Shown here: positions 22,182 to 33,287 of the stretch, one piece after another
Layout of the letters: each line of letters starts with the position of its first letter
How positions within the stretch are numbered: the stretch's first letter is position 1
Origin: Poa pratensis
Taxonomy: Eukaryota > Streptophyta > Magnoliopsida > Poales > Poaceae
Assembly: GCA_947311845.1 (NCBI GenBank)
Contig: CAMZMU010000013.1
Coordinates: 801,027 to 865,026, forward strand
Reading direction: 5' to 3'
Length of the DNA: 64,000 nt
Position numbers and translations under genes: made by a program
The notes under the pieces: generated by a model
What the model was told of the DNA's origin: nothing
Databases searched by the model: none
Seen by the model: the letters and a program-made list of their open reading frames with translations, nothing else

Positions 22182-22304
22182 CAACCTCCGATCCATATTA
22201 ATGGGTTCAACTTTATCTAGATACAGATGTATCTAGTTAAGTGTTTAGACTAGATGCATCCGTATCTAGACAATGTTGAGCCCATTAATATGGATCGGAG
22301 GGAG
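22182..22304. mobile_element. Stowaway-type MITE (123 bp)
   Basis: The left end CAACCTCCGATCCATATTAA and the right end, inverted (CTCCCTCCGATCCATATTAA), pair along most of the element, with TA at both borders (22180-22181 and 22305-22306). It is a member of the CTCCCTCCGATCC Stowaway group of grasses. Confidence 0.88.
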
Positions 22305-22515
22305 TACTACAATTGAACAAGGAAGTCTAGCAGATTCCAGAAGGGCTGCTCGTTCCTTTCTACCTTAATATAGAAGACGCGCATGGCCTATGCGTGTTCT
22401 GTAAAAAAAAGAAGAAGAAGGGCTGCTCGTCGTCTTCGTGATTGGCAACTTTACATGGCCGTGTTCTGTAAAGTGATTGCCACTTGGACCTGTCCAAAAG
22501 AACAAAGTGTGCTAC

Positions 22516-22690
22516 TTTTTTTTTTTTTTTTTGAACACAAACAAGGCCCGAAGGCCAGGAAGCTGCATTATCCTAACAAAAGAGGTGCATGTGTATTACA
22601 CATAGTAGTACATCTTTCTCTGATCTTGGCCGGTGTGCTTTCTGTGTTGGAGGCCACCCAGACCCTGGTCAAATTTGCACAAATCAGCGT
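22516..22690 (-). mobile_element. LINE 3'-end fragment, minus strand
   Basis: A run of 17 Ts (22516-22532) is followed by ACAAGGCCCGAAGGCC and AGCTGCATTATCC, which on the minus strand resembles the 3' end of grass LINEs before their A-tail. No coding part is kept. Confidence 0.45.
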
Positions 22691-22699
22691 GTGACATTT

Positions 22700-23925
22700 G
22701 TTTGGGTAAATGGACCTACGCACCTATCACCACATATGGAACTGCTTGGGGTTTAGCCGTTTAGGTACCTGTGCGATTCAAAAAGGAAAAGGAAACAAAA
22801 ATCTCGGTTACAAAGATCAAGAAGGTCTTGGAGTGATTGATCTAGCTGTGCACAACAAAGCCTTGCCCCTCAAACACTTACACAATTTTTGCAATCATAA
22901 AGATTTACCTTGGGTCAAAATAGTCTAACCGTAATGGATCTGTGGATGATAGACCAGTTTGGTCTTTTTGGTGAAAAAACATGACATTATAAGAAGCTAA
23001 CTATTTGCCAAGTGGGAGATGGCTCACTATTCTAATATGGACAGATGCATGGAATTCAAAATTTTGTAAAGATAATTTCCACACCTTTTTCCCTTCTGTT
23101 TAAAAATCAGACAGAGCATCAGTCAAAAATTTGAAGGATATACTTTTGGTGACAACTTTTACACTCCCTGTCAATACAAGCTTTTCAGCAACTCCAAATT
23201 TTGGAACAAGATATTGGAAACATTTAGTTCAGTGGAGAATCTGATTCATGGAAACTCACGGGGGGGCATTCTCCTCTGTTTATTTTTCCATGAAGGTATA
23301 TAATTTACTCACAAAAGGACCCTTGGCTCACAACTTTTTCACTCAGATATGGAAAGTGTGACTATTCTCAGATACAAGATCTTTTTTTGGTTATTTATGA
23401 AAGATAAACTCAACACAAGGAACCTACTTCAAAGGAAAACTTTCATTCTTCTAGACTACCCTTGTGTTCTCTGCAATTATAAGGTGGAAGGAACAGCTCT
23501 TTATCTGTTATGGGACTGTCCTTTTTCAATAAGCTGTTGTGATTCGATTTGCCAAAATAAATACAGGGGGTTTTCAGCGATAGAAGAAAGTACCTTAGCA
23601 ACGCATACTCTCACTAAACATATTGCCTTGAACATTATTATTATGGACTGCTGGAACATTTGGATGCAAAAAAATGACTAAATATTCAGTGGTATAAGTC
23701 CTTCAGTGAACTCCTGGCGCCATCTTCTTAAGAAAGATCTTCAGAACCTTTGTTATAAACTTAAAGCTAAGCATTTGACTTGTCTCAAAGATTAGATGGA
23801 CTCTGTTCTTCCATAGTTTTCAGTTTTAGGTTTATTTTCTCCTGATGTTAGAGAAAAAAAGAATCGGATAGGATATGTTTCTTTTGTTTCCTTGTTGTAC
23901 ATATCTTTTTATTAATATAAAAACA
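22700..23925 (+). pseudogene. Degenerate LINE fragment, RT C-terminal and zinc-binding regions
   Basis: Short frames keep recognisable pieces in the right order. At 22795-22927 there is YKDQEGLGVIDLAVHNKALPL and KHLHNF, as in the post-RT region of LINEs. At 23349-23681 there is FWLFMKDKLNTRNLLQRK then CVLCNYKVEGTALYLLWDCPF, the zf-RVT motif. The sequence ends in an AT-rich stretch with an A-rich tail near 23911-23925, next to a Stowaway element. Many stops and frameshifts mark it as old. Confidence 0.75.
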
Positions 23926-23927
23926 TA

Positions 23928-24050
23928 CTCCCTCCGTTCCAAATTACTTGACTTGGGTTTGTCTAAATACGGATGTATCTAGACACTAAACAAATATAGA
24001 TACATCCGTATTTGAACAAAACCAAGTCAAGTAATTTGGAACGGAGGGAG
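23928..24050. mobile_element. Stowaway-type MITE (123 bp)
   Basis: Near-perfect inverted ends of more than 30 bp begin CTCCCTCCGTTCCAAATTAC and are flanked by TA (23926-23927 and 24051-24052). It is well preserved, so a fairly recent insertion. Confidence 0.92.
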
Positions 24051-24052
24051 TA

Positions 24053-24550
24053 CATTAGAACATACTTTGGCACTAAAGCAGACCATGTGGATTCTGGTCT
24101 CGAATCTGGCCGAGTTGAGTGGGAACGAACAGGACCGTTGCGCTGCCGGCCTATCCTGTGCCACCAGTTTGTGATCCGCTGCAGTGTTTTGACTTTCAGG
24201 CACGGAGATGAATGTTTGGCGAGATTCCGTTCATTCACATTTCCAGCTAACAGGTTGATGTGATCAACTGCAATTTTTCTTAGACGCCAGCGCTGGCCAA
24301 AGACAAGATACCGCATTGCATGCCCATCTGTTCTGTCTAGAGATCTGCGACGACGACGCATGACCCCAAGGCACGCAGTATTGATCTGGATCGGAGCATC
24401 AACCTGTCTGTCTGTCAGGCACGGCCCAACGACCAATGTTAACAGACCAGGAGTCAACTTAACCTCGGGGTTTAGGAAGGGGCTCTTGCACGGCGTAAGG
24501 CCTCTCTGACACAGATCGAGGACACAACTCAAGACCGCTGCTCGATCTCG
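24053..24550. other. Intergenic DNA
   Basis: Frames of 80-190 codons without recognisable domains lie on both strands. No repeat boundaries were identified. Confidence 0.4.
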
Positions 24551-24666
24551 TTAAATATATACTCATTTTGTGATACAGATGTAGCTATACGCATATTAAT
24601 GTGTAGATTCACTCATTTCATCCTGCTGTAGTCTGTAGTGAAATATGTAAAACATCTTATTGATAC
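24551..24666. mobile_element. Probable decayed Stowaway-like MITE, cut by the Ty3 element
   Basis: Words such as ACAGATGTAGCTATA, GTGTAGATTCACTCATTTC and GTAGTCTGTAGTGAAAT match, with mutations, the middle of a common Triticeae Stowaway group. The expected right end is missing here, but a GGAGTA end-like piece lies directly beyond the Ty3 3' LTR (34420-34425). The Ty3 element may therefore have landed inside this MITE. Confidence 0.4.
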
Positions 24667-24931
24667 AAGATACGCCTTCGGAAGATGAAGACGGAAACTA
24701 GCTGGCAGCATGACCTGCGCGTCGCTGTCGTGAAGGGGTTGCCAGCTGCGTCTGATGATAAGAGGATGCCGTGTGTGGCTATGCTTGGTTAGGAAGAAAT
24801 TAGAACCTGCTCTGCTTTTCCCTGTCTCCTTCTCTCTCCCCTACCTCGAACTACTTCTCTGGATCCAGATTATCGATGAACATGTGTATCCGAGGTTAGG
24901 TGAATTCGTTCATACACCACGGTATATAACA
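24667..24931 (+). repeat. 5' LTR of the Ty3 element, 5'-truncated
   Basis: The 259 bp from 24673 align with 34161-34419 without gaps, with 8 differences by eye (about 3%). Similarity begins at about 24667, whereas the 3' LTR begins at 34111 with TGTCACGCC, so the first 50-odd bp of this copy are absent. Confidence 0.85.
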
Positions 24932-24933
24932 AT

Positions 24934-24945
24934 TGGTATCAGAGC
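24934..24945 (+). other. Primer binding site (initiator tRNA-Met)
   Basis: TGGTATCAGAGC lies 2 bp after the 5' LTR and is complementary to the 3' end of plant initiator tRNA-Met, the usual primer of this retrotransposon group. Confidence 0.9.
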
Positions 24946-25053
24946 TTCGTTTCGATCCGTAGCGCAACTCGTATTCTCTAGGTCGTACCCGTAATTCGAC
25001 CGTGAAGGTAGCTGGTTGCTCTCGAGCGATTCGGCACACAATCTTGATCGACG

Positions 25054-26334
25054 TTGGTTGATTCGGAGGAGTTTGTCACAACGGCACCGTTCAAGTCCAG
25101 TGCACAAGTCCGTCACACGATGGCAGCGATGGAGGCGCGATTGCTGAAGAAGTTGGGGAAATTGGACGGCATCGCCGAGCGAGTATCCGATCTGAGTTCT
25201 AAGATCGTGTCACAGTCGGGTTGCTTAGACCAGATGCAGATGAAGGTCGACCTCTCCATGGAGAAACTTGGGAAGCTTGAGGAGGAGCAGACCGAGATGA
25301 TAAAAGTTGTTCAGAAGCAGGATGTCCTTCCTCAGGGTCGGCCGCCCGCCGATCCAACTACCGCCAACAGAGAAGGGCAGCATCATGGGCGCCAGACCTA
25401 CGACCGCACCACCACAACTGCAGGTAACTCAACTTTCACCAACCCTGATTGATTCCCCTGAAAGTTCCAAGAGCAGAGAGCAAGTGCGATTCCTAGATCA
25501 AGGAGAAGAGGTACACAGACGGCGGCCCTGGATGCCGCGGATGGATTTTCCGAAGTTTGACGGTAGTGATGCCAGTATTGGGTGGATACTTGCGGAACTT
25601 TTTTTACACTGTATCAGATCGCTCCGGGTTTCCAAGTGTCAGCAGCAACTATGTATTTGACTGATTCAGCGGCACATTGGTATCACGCATTCAAGCAAAC
25701 TCATGTGCGCCTCACTTGGGAAGAATTTCGTCAAGAGGTGCTAATGGAATTCGATGTTGACACCCATCGAGTCAAAATGAAGGAGTTACTGCAACTTCGA
25801 CAGACAGGGACAATGGCAGAATATCGACGGCAATTTGATCGTCTTGTTTACCACATCAAGCTGTATGATCCATCAATCGGAGGTATCATGTTGGTCACTC
25901 AGTTCATCATTGGCCTTAAAGATGAGTTGAGGGTTGCAGTACTAGCTCAGCTGCCAGAGACTGTTCAGCGTGCTACTCTGATGGCGCAAGTGCACAAAAC
26001 TTTGTCGGACAGTCAGAAAATGGGGAGCAAGACCCCGAGGCAATTTCAGCACACTAACTGGAAAGACAACAAAAGCAAGTTCGGCAGTGGGGAAATTTGG
26101 AAAGCACAGCAACTGAAGGAATACAGGCGTGTGCATGGGCTATGTTTTAAATGTGGAGAGAAGTATGCACCTGGGCACCAATGTACACCTATTGCAGCTG
26201 CACAGCTGAAGGCAATGCAAATGGAGCAAGGCCACGAGCTCTTATCTGATGAAATGCTTGAGGTGGTAACTAACATGGAGGCACTGCCCTTAGAAGATAC
26301 TGAGCCTCTCAATGAATGCAATGAGTGGCTCTGA
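25054..26334 (+). pseudogene. Ty3 gag (capsid and nucleocapsid), frameshifted
   Basis: Three frames in succession cover gag. The first (25054-25452) begins MVDSEEF and has a coiled-coil-like region (MEARLLKKLGKLDGIAERV). A shift near 25440 leads to MPRMDFPKFDGSD and a second shift near 25582 leads to the capsid core (ATMYLTDSAAHWYHAF, LTWEEFRQEVLMEFD, TMAEYRRQFDRLVYHI). A knuckle CFKCGEKYAPGHQC lies close to the end. Gag packages the element RNA into virus-like particles. In relatives gag and pol form one frame; here a further shift near 26330 separates them. Confidence 0.85.
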
Positions 26335-26760
26335 GAATATCAACACTATCAGACTGCCAGCCGAGGTCAATAACTTGTCCATGCTAATGTTGATTGACTC
26401 GGGCAGTTCCAGTAGTTTCCTGGACAAAAATATGGTGCAGAAATTGGGTCTAGTGCCTACTCCTCGTGCACCGGTGTCAATCAAAGTTGCCAATGGAGAA
26501 CAATTGCGGTGTGATAGTTATATTCCTGGTTTTACTTGGTACAGACATGGTGTCAAATTTTCACATGATATGCAAATACTGGATATGGGTGGATATGATG
26601 CGGTGTTGGGTATTGATTGGCTGCAGAAATTCAGATCAATGAATTGTGACTGGGAAGCAAAGTGGATCGAATTTCCCTATCAAGGCACAACTGTGAAACT
26701 ACAGGGGGTGTTGCAAGTGCCTCAGGATTACTTGACTGAAATTTCACTGGATCAAGTTTT
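26312..26760 (+). pseudogene. Ty3 aspartic protease
   Basis: The frame has LIDSGSSSSFL (the D-S-G active site) and YDAVLGIDWLQKF, typical of retropepsins of this group. It processes the gag-pol polyprotein. The frame is broken at 26770 by the retroposon insertion and is taken up again at 27797. Confidence 0.85.
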
Positions 26761-26769
26761 GAAACTTCA

Positions 26770-27796
26770 AAAAAAAAAAAACTCTAACGGGCCTTGGACC
26801 GTTCCCCTCTCTCCATCTACAGTAGAGAGCGGCGATTTCTTGAGCCCTCCCGTTCGCACCAGCTCGCAGCCGGCGATTCGCCAGATTTCTCGCCCTCCGG
26901 CGGCCGCTCCGGCGGCGGGAGGATGGGGAATCGGCGGATCCCGGCCTGTACATAGTCTAGGTGTGCGTGGGTGTCCAGCCGGCGGCGTCGGGAAGGTGGT
27001 GGCGCGGCCGGAGTGAAGTTTTGCAGGTGGTGATCTTCCCCTTCGACGGCGGCGCTCCGGTGGAGTTCCGCTGTGGATCTACTACCTCCGTCGCCTTTGC
27101 AGCTCGTTGCAGCTGCTGTGGGCGACTTCCTGCGCCGGAGTTCGTGGATGGCGTCTCTGGCTTTTGTAGATCTGGAAGCAGCTGGAGTTGGAGCAAGCAA
27201 GCGATGCGGCCGGTGGAGCAGGATGGAGGCTCTCCGGAGTTCGAGGACCGACGACTTCCCGTCCGCCAAGGGACATCTTCCTATCTAAGGAGTGTGTGAA
27301 GATGCGGCGGCGGCGCGCCATCGGCGTATTTTTTGACAAATCTGGCCCTTTTGAGCAACTAAACACATATATGGCCTCCTCTCAAAACTATTTTCAAATC
27401 TGGCCTCTTGAGGTCGGCGCCAATGAGGATGGAGCCGAACTTGTTCAGTTCGGCGCCATCCAGAAAGTCATATAATTTTCCTAAGGATTTAGAAGTTTTA
27501 AAACAGGGGGTCGGCGCCAATGAGGATGGAGCCGACATGTACAAGGTCGGCGCCATCCTCGTTGGAGCCGACCTCAGGGGCCAGATTTAAAAATAGTTTT
27601 GGAGAGAGGCCAGATTCGAGATTAGTTTCGCCAAAAGGCCATATTTGACAACAAAAAAATACGCCATCGGCACGTGCTGTTCTTCGTCGGCGTCATCGCG
27701 TTGCAGAAGAAGGACTTATTTGTATTTTTATGCTTTGTGGAGGTCCTTTCTGTAAAAGTCTTGCTTTGATGTAGCAGTTGTTTCCCCGCAAAAAAA
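26770..27796 (+). mobile_element. GC-rich non-autonomous retroposon, copy 2, carrying a MITE
   Basis: The insertion is flanked by the 16-bp direct repeat AAGTTTTGAAACTTCA (26754-26769 and 27797-27812) and ends CCCCGC plus 9 As. Without the inner MITE and its 9-bp duplication the body is about 680 bp, close to the 658 bp of copy 1 at 16043, and shares its ordered GC-rich blocks and tail. An unusual A-run directly follows the left duplication (about 26768-26780). The insertion interrupts the Ty3 pol frame exactly between protease and RT. Confidence 0.82.
27326..27662. mobile_element. Mutator-type MITE (337 bp)
   Basis: The perfect 9-bp direct repeat GCCATCGGC (27317-27325 and 27663-27671) has the length left by Mutator-like elements. 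The ends are inverted: GTATTTTTTGACAAATCTGG against GTATTTTTTTGTTGTCAAAT on the other strand, both continuing into GGCC(C)TTTT and (G/C)AACTAA. The interior has two direct copies (27413-27439 and 27510-27536) of a 27-bp unit starting GTCGGCGCCAATGAGGATGG, and an inverted copy at 27546-27572, giving strong hairpins. There is no coding capacity. Confidence 0.85.
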
Positions 27797-28091
27797 AAGT
27801 TTTGAAACTTCACAACAGTAATGAATTATGGGCAACGACTATTTTAGAGAACACCTCTGACATGGTAGCATTACCAGTTCCAGCGAGAGTGACAGAGCTT
27901 CTGCAGCAATTTGCTGGGGTTTTTCAAGAACCCACCGAGCTACCGCCATCCAGAGCGTTTGATCATGCTATTCCATTGATACCAGGCACTACTCCCATCA
28001 ATGCCAGACCTTATAGGTACTCACCATTGCAGAAAGACAAAATCGAAAGACAAGTCACCGAAATGTTGAAGTCTAGAATTATCTCGGCAAG
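27797..28091 (+). pseudogene. Ty3 pol, protease-RT linker
   Basis: The frame continues with ARVTELLQQFAGVFQEPTEL, DHAIPLIPGTTPINARPYRY and QVTEMLKSRIISAS, the conserved lead-in to the RT of Ty3/gypsy elements. It is interrupted at 28092 by a solo LTR and continues at 29808. Confidence 0.88.
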
Positions 28092-29802
28092 TGATGCATG
28101 TAAAATGCATACATGAACTTTGCATTATATTACTTATATTTCAATCATATTTGCATCATATAAGGGTTATATCATTGTTTTATATTGATTTTGGGAATAT
28201 TTCATTGTTTTCCTATTTTTCTGGAATTAACCCTGCACAGGCAGAAAACCCTATTTTCTATATTTTGATGTTTCAGGGACCCAAACGACGTCCAAATGAC
28301 CTAATAATTTACGAGCATCAGTTTTTGGAAGGAACGAAGCGTGGGAGCGAAGGAAGCGAACAAACGGAGGCCCGAGGGCCAGAAGAGGGTGGCCCTCTGG
28401 CCGCGTGGGACCCACCATCTGGGGCCTCGTGGCTCCGTTGCCGTCGATCTTTTTTCCCGAGCCTCCGTCTTGACCTAAAAACGACTATAAAAATAGTCCC
28501 CGACGCCCTTCGGAAGGGAGCGCCGCCGAAACACAGAAACCATGAAACAGAGACCTGGAGTTGCAGATTGGAGGGGGAAAACTCCGGTGGGGCGCTGCCA
28601 GCGTGGTCTCCATCTTCTCCAACGACTTCTCCACCGTCTCCATGATGAAGAGGGAGTAGTTCACCCCTGGACTATGGGTTTGTGGAAGTAACTTATGTAT
28701 CTCTCCTCTCTTGATCTTCACTAATTAGTACCGTATGAGCTGCTGAACATGATTACGGTCATCTATGTAATACTTTTGTGGTGGATCTTTTTATGAGTTA
28801 ATATATGTTTGAGATTGCAATAGTTTTGTTTCAGTTATGAAAGTAGATGCATATTATGTACCCCGTTCTTGTTTACTTGTTTTGATCAAGCATGTGTATG
28901 AGAGCGTGTGAGGGGGAACGTGTGCATTAGTTGGAGTAACGGGGGTGGCTAGTGCGGTGAACGTGAGAGAAAGTTCCGCGATCCACTTGGGTGTTTACCT
29001 TACTTTGTTGCCTCACTAGGGATAAAGAAAAATACCTTGCTACCGGAGATGTGGGTGTGACCATTGCCACTACTCCATGACTAGATCTAGCATGTTCTTA
29101 TTTTAACTTCATGTCATGAAACTTAATGCTATGCTCTGATTTATCTTAATTACTAAGGTGTTATGATTTAGTTCGCATCTTGGTGGAGTATAAGAGAGAT
29201 TAATAAACAAAAGATCTCTATGTTAGGACGTGATGCCCATATAATTAGTAACTTGTCATGAAACCTTTTTGTTGCAATCTCATATGTCAATTCTAGTGTT
29301 CCATTGTCTACCACTTTATTAAAGAGAGAGTGCATTTGTGAAACCATGAACCCCGGTCCATTTTTAATCATAAGAAACACCTTTCCAACAACTTTTATCC
29401 ACTTTACATTTTCTGCCATTTGAAAATCCGAAAATACAAAAACACTTTTACATCTTGCATTCACAATACAAAACCAAAAAATATCATCCATCATTGTTTA
29501 CATCATCATTGCATATTTATTTACTGTTTTGCATTCATTATCTTTTCATATCATTCTCACACCTTGTGCTTGACAACCACTTGGTGAGGTTGAGGGCACA
29601 AACAATTTACTTTGTTTTGTAGGTTTTCAAGAGAAGGATAAGAAGATAAATCTTTCACTACTGATTCCCCGAGAGTTCGATATTAAACCCTCGAGTCACC
29701 CCTCGTGGGGAAAACCGTCTTTCCTATACTATACACTCTACACTTGGAGTCTCAACCTAACCCATATTCTTTTGACGCAGGTAACTACGTCAAGGGCCAT
29801 CA
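28092..29802. mobile_element. Solo LTR, 1711 bp, unidentified family
   Basis: The insertion starts TGATGCATG and ends GGGCCATCA (TGATG...CATCA inverted ends) and is flanked by the 5-bp duplication GCAAG (28087-28091 and 29803-29807). No primer site, coding domains or second LTR lie inside, so it is the product of recombination between two LTRs. The Ty3 pol frame runs on cleanly on both sides. Confidence 0.88.
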
Positions 29803-29807
29803 GCAAG

Positions 29808-30846
29808 TGTAAGCCCTTTTGCCTCTCCGGTGCTGTTAGTCAAGAAAAAGGATGGCCAATGGCGTTGCTGTATTGACTACAGGAAGCTGAATGCAGTGAC
29901 GATAAAAAATAAGTTTCCTATGCCAGTAGTGGATGAGCTCTTAGATGAATTGGTTGGAACCAATTTTTTCTCGAAACTGGACCTTCGCAGTGGTTACCAC
30001 CAAATACGCATGGTTGAGAAAGATGAGGAGAAAACAGCTTTCAAGACTCATCATGGGCATTTTCAATTCCGTGTAATGCCATTCGGCTTGACAAATGCCC
30101 CAGCCACATTTCAGTGTGTGATGAACTCAATATTTGCTGGCTACATTCGAAAATTTGTATTGGTTTTTATGGACGATATATTGGTGTATAGTAAAAGTCT
30201 AGAGGAGCATCTGCAACATCTGAAGGTGGTATTTCAAATACTGGAACAACACAAGTTGTATGCCAAGCTGAGCAAGTGCCAATTGGATGCCACGCAACTC
30301 GAATATCTTGGTCACATAATATCAGATAAAGGGGTGGCCACCGATCCAGCTAAAACTCAAGCAATGACGCAGTTGTCCATACCAACCAATCTCACAGAGC
30401 TGCGAGCATTTCTGGGGCTCACTGGTTACTATCGTAAGTTTGTGAAGGATTATGGTATTCTTGCCAAAGCATTGACAGATCTGTTGCAGCAGAACAAAAC
30501 CTTCGTGTGGACTGAAGCAGCACAACAAGCTTTTGATAAGCTCAAGATAGCCATGTCCCAAACCCCAGTTTTAGCACTGCCAGATTTTTCACTGCTATTT
30601 GTTATCGAAACAGATGCCTGCGACACTGGCATTGGGGCTGTGCTCCTTCAACAAGGACATCCAGTGGCGTATCTCAGCAAAGCTTTGGGTGTTAAGAACA
30701 AAACGTTGCCAATATATGAAAAAGAATTCATGGCTATAATGATGGCAGTTGATAAATGGCGCCCCTACTTGCAGAAGGTCCCATTCATCATCAAAAGAAA
30801 TCACAAGAGCCTCTGTTCTTTCCAGGATCAGACTTTGCAAACATAG
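29808..30846 (+). pseudogene. Ty3 reverse transcriptase and RNase H
   Basis: SPVLLVKKKDGQWRCCIDYR, then KLDLRSGYHQIRM, then FGLTNAPATFQ, then FVLVFMDDILVYS (the YxDD-type catalytic site), then the RNase H part with VIETDACDTGIGAVL and YEKEFMAIM. All key motifs are intact. An in-frame TAG at 30844-30846 stops the frame within the RNase H-integrase connection. Confidence 0.93.
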
Positions 30847-31567
30847 CTACAACGCAAAGCAATGACAAAACTCATTGGGCTGCAGTATAAGTTCCAGTAC
30901 AACAAAGGGATAAATAACAAGCCAGCAGATGCTCTGTCTCGCATTGGTCATGTATTTCAAGCTATTTCAGTGGTACAACCGGATTGGATTCAAGATGTGC
31001 GTAATTCTTATTCAGTTGACATAGCCTCTCAGTTGCTGATGCAAGAGTTAGCTGTCACTGGTTCTAACTCTCAGCGTTTTTCACTCTCTGATGGGCTTCT
31101 GCACAAAGATGGGATAGTTTGGATAGAAGCTAATGTGGTATTGCAAACCAAAATAATCACGTCATTCCACTCCTCAGCTCTTGGTGGGCACTCTGGTATT
31201 CAAGCTACGTACCAGAGATTAAAGAACTTGTTTGCTTGGCCTGGCATGAAAGTCGTTGTGGAGGAATTTGTGAAACAATGCACCATATGTCAACAGGCCA
31301 AACATGAGAACTGCAAGTCTCCTAGTCTCATCCAACCGTTAGCAGCACCATCTGCACCTTGGCAGTCTGTCTCCATGGATTTCATAGAAGGCTTGCCCAA
31401 GTCATGTGGCTACGATGTGATTCTGGTAATTGTGGATAGATTCACTAAGTATGCGCATTTTCTACCACTGAAACATCCATTCACTGCTGCCACAGTCGCT
31501 CGGTTATCTTGGATAATGTGGTGAAGTTGCATAGCCTGCCCATATCAATCATATCAGACAGGGATAA
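30847..31567 (+). pseudogene. Ty3 integrase, N-terminal and first part of the core
   Basis: This part begins with the connection (RKAMTKLIGLQYKFQYNKG, ADALSRI). The HHCC zinc finger follows (FHSSALGGHSGIQATYQRL, then CTICQQAKHE), then the catalytic core with SMDFIEGLPKS and IVDRFTKYAHF. A frameshift lies near 31505, and the core is interrupted at 31573 by the Angela-type solo LTR. Confidence 0.9.
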
Positions 31568-31572
31568 AAAAT

Positions 31573-33282
31573 TGTTGGAAATATGCCCTAGAGGCAATAA
31601 TAAAATTGTTATTATCATATTTCCGTGTTCATGATATATGTTTATTTTCCGTGCTATAATTGTATTAACCGAAAACATAATACATGTGTGGTTGCATAAA
31701 CAACACCGCATCCCTAGTAAGCCTCTACTAGACTAGCTCGTTAATTAATGATGGTTATGGTTTCCTAACCATGAACATGAGTTGTTAATTAATTAACAGG
31801 ATCATGTCATTAGAAGAATGACGTGATGGACAGACCCAACTAAGCATAACAATATTGATCGTTTCATTAAGTTTTATATTGTCATGCCTTTTATTGTCAA
31901 GTATCCTATTTCTTAGACCATGAGATCATGTTATTCCCGGGTACTGGAAGAATACTTTGGGGACATCAACCATCGCTTCGTGACAGGGTGATCATAAAGG
32001 TGTCTTACGGGTATCTCGGAAAGTACTTGTTGAATTACATGAATCAAGACTGGAATTTGTCCCTCCGTGTTTCGGAGAGATATACTCTGGGCCCACTCGG
32101 TAGTGCACATTCGGTAAAGCTTGCAAGCACATGACTAATGAGTTAGTCACAGAGAATGTTGTATTACGGAACGAGTAAAGAGTACTTACCGGTAACGAGA
32201 TTTAACTAGGTATAGTGATACCGACGGTCAAATCTCGGGTAAGTAAAATATCGCGTGACAAAGGAAATTGTATACGGATTATAGTGGTCCACGACATAGT
32301 GGTTCAACCGATAAAGATCCTCGTTGAATGTGTGGGAGTCATTATGGATATTCTGGTCCCTCCAATGGTTATTGATCGGAGAGGTGTCTCGATCATGTCT
32401 GCACGTTCTCGAACCCGTAGGGTCGCACACTTATCGTTCGGTAACACTAGAGTAGCTCTGGGATAATTTTGTTAATGGTGTCTGAATATTGTTCGGATCT
32501 CGGATGAGATCCTAGACATCACGAGGAGGTCCGGAAGAGTCCGGAGGTAAAGATTTATATATGGCAAGTTGATTTCAGGGTTCCGGAAAAGTTTGAGATA
32601 TTTTTGGCAGAGTGTCGGAATGTTCTAGAAGGTTCCAAAAGGTCCCACCATGGGGCCCACCTGTCCCGGACGACCAAGGGTGGTCCACTGGTCCATTTGA
32701 CTAGCCCTCCTTGGTCCATGTGGTCAATCAATGGGTAGCCCTTAAATGGGGGGTTACCACTCTTGAAAGAGGGGGTACTACCTTTTAAAGGAGAAGGGGT
32801 TACCACTCTTTAAAGAGGGGTTACTACCATGGGAATTAAGTGGCTGCAGCTCCCTTGCCTATATAAGAGATGAGAGAGGCACACCATGCGTGGCTACTCG
32901 CTGCCGCATCTCCTCCTCCCTCCCGCACACCGCTTGGCGAAGCCCTGCCCGCGGGAACTCTCCACCATATCCACCACCACGCCGTCGTGCTGCTGGAATC
33001 GATCCCAACTACTTCTCCCTCTAGCTTGCTGGATCAAGAAGAGGGAGACGTCATCGAGCTGTACGTGTGCAAGCCTCCGGAGGTGCTGCTCGTTTGTGGT
33101 GCTGATCGGATCGAACATCATCAAAAACTTCACCGAGCTACGTTGAATTAAACGTTCAACGCGTGTTCTTCGACGGTATGATGAACTACTCTCCCCGTTA
33201 CTAGCATCTTCTAGATTGGATCTTGAGTGTTGCTTCCGCATGTGAGAGAATTTTTTTGTTTTCTATCGCGCAAAGTCCTACA
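31573..33282 (+). mobile_element. Angela/BARE/WIS-type Copia solo LTR (1710 bp)
   Basis: It begins TGTTGGAAATATGCCCTAGA, the diagnostic start of this Triticeae Copia lineage, and ends TCGCGCAAAGTCCTACA. The 5-bp duplication AAAAT (31568-31572 and 33283-33287) flanks it. No internal retrotransposon sequence is present. Ending with the ATCGCGCAAAG stretch is likewise usual for the lineage. Confidence 0.93.
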
Positions 33283-33287
33283 AAAAT

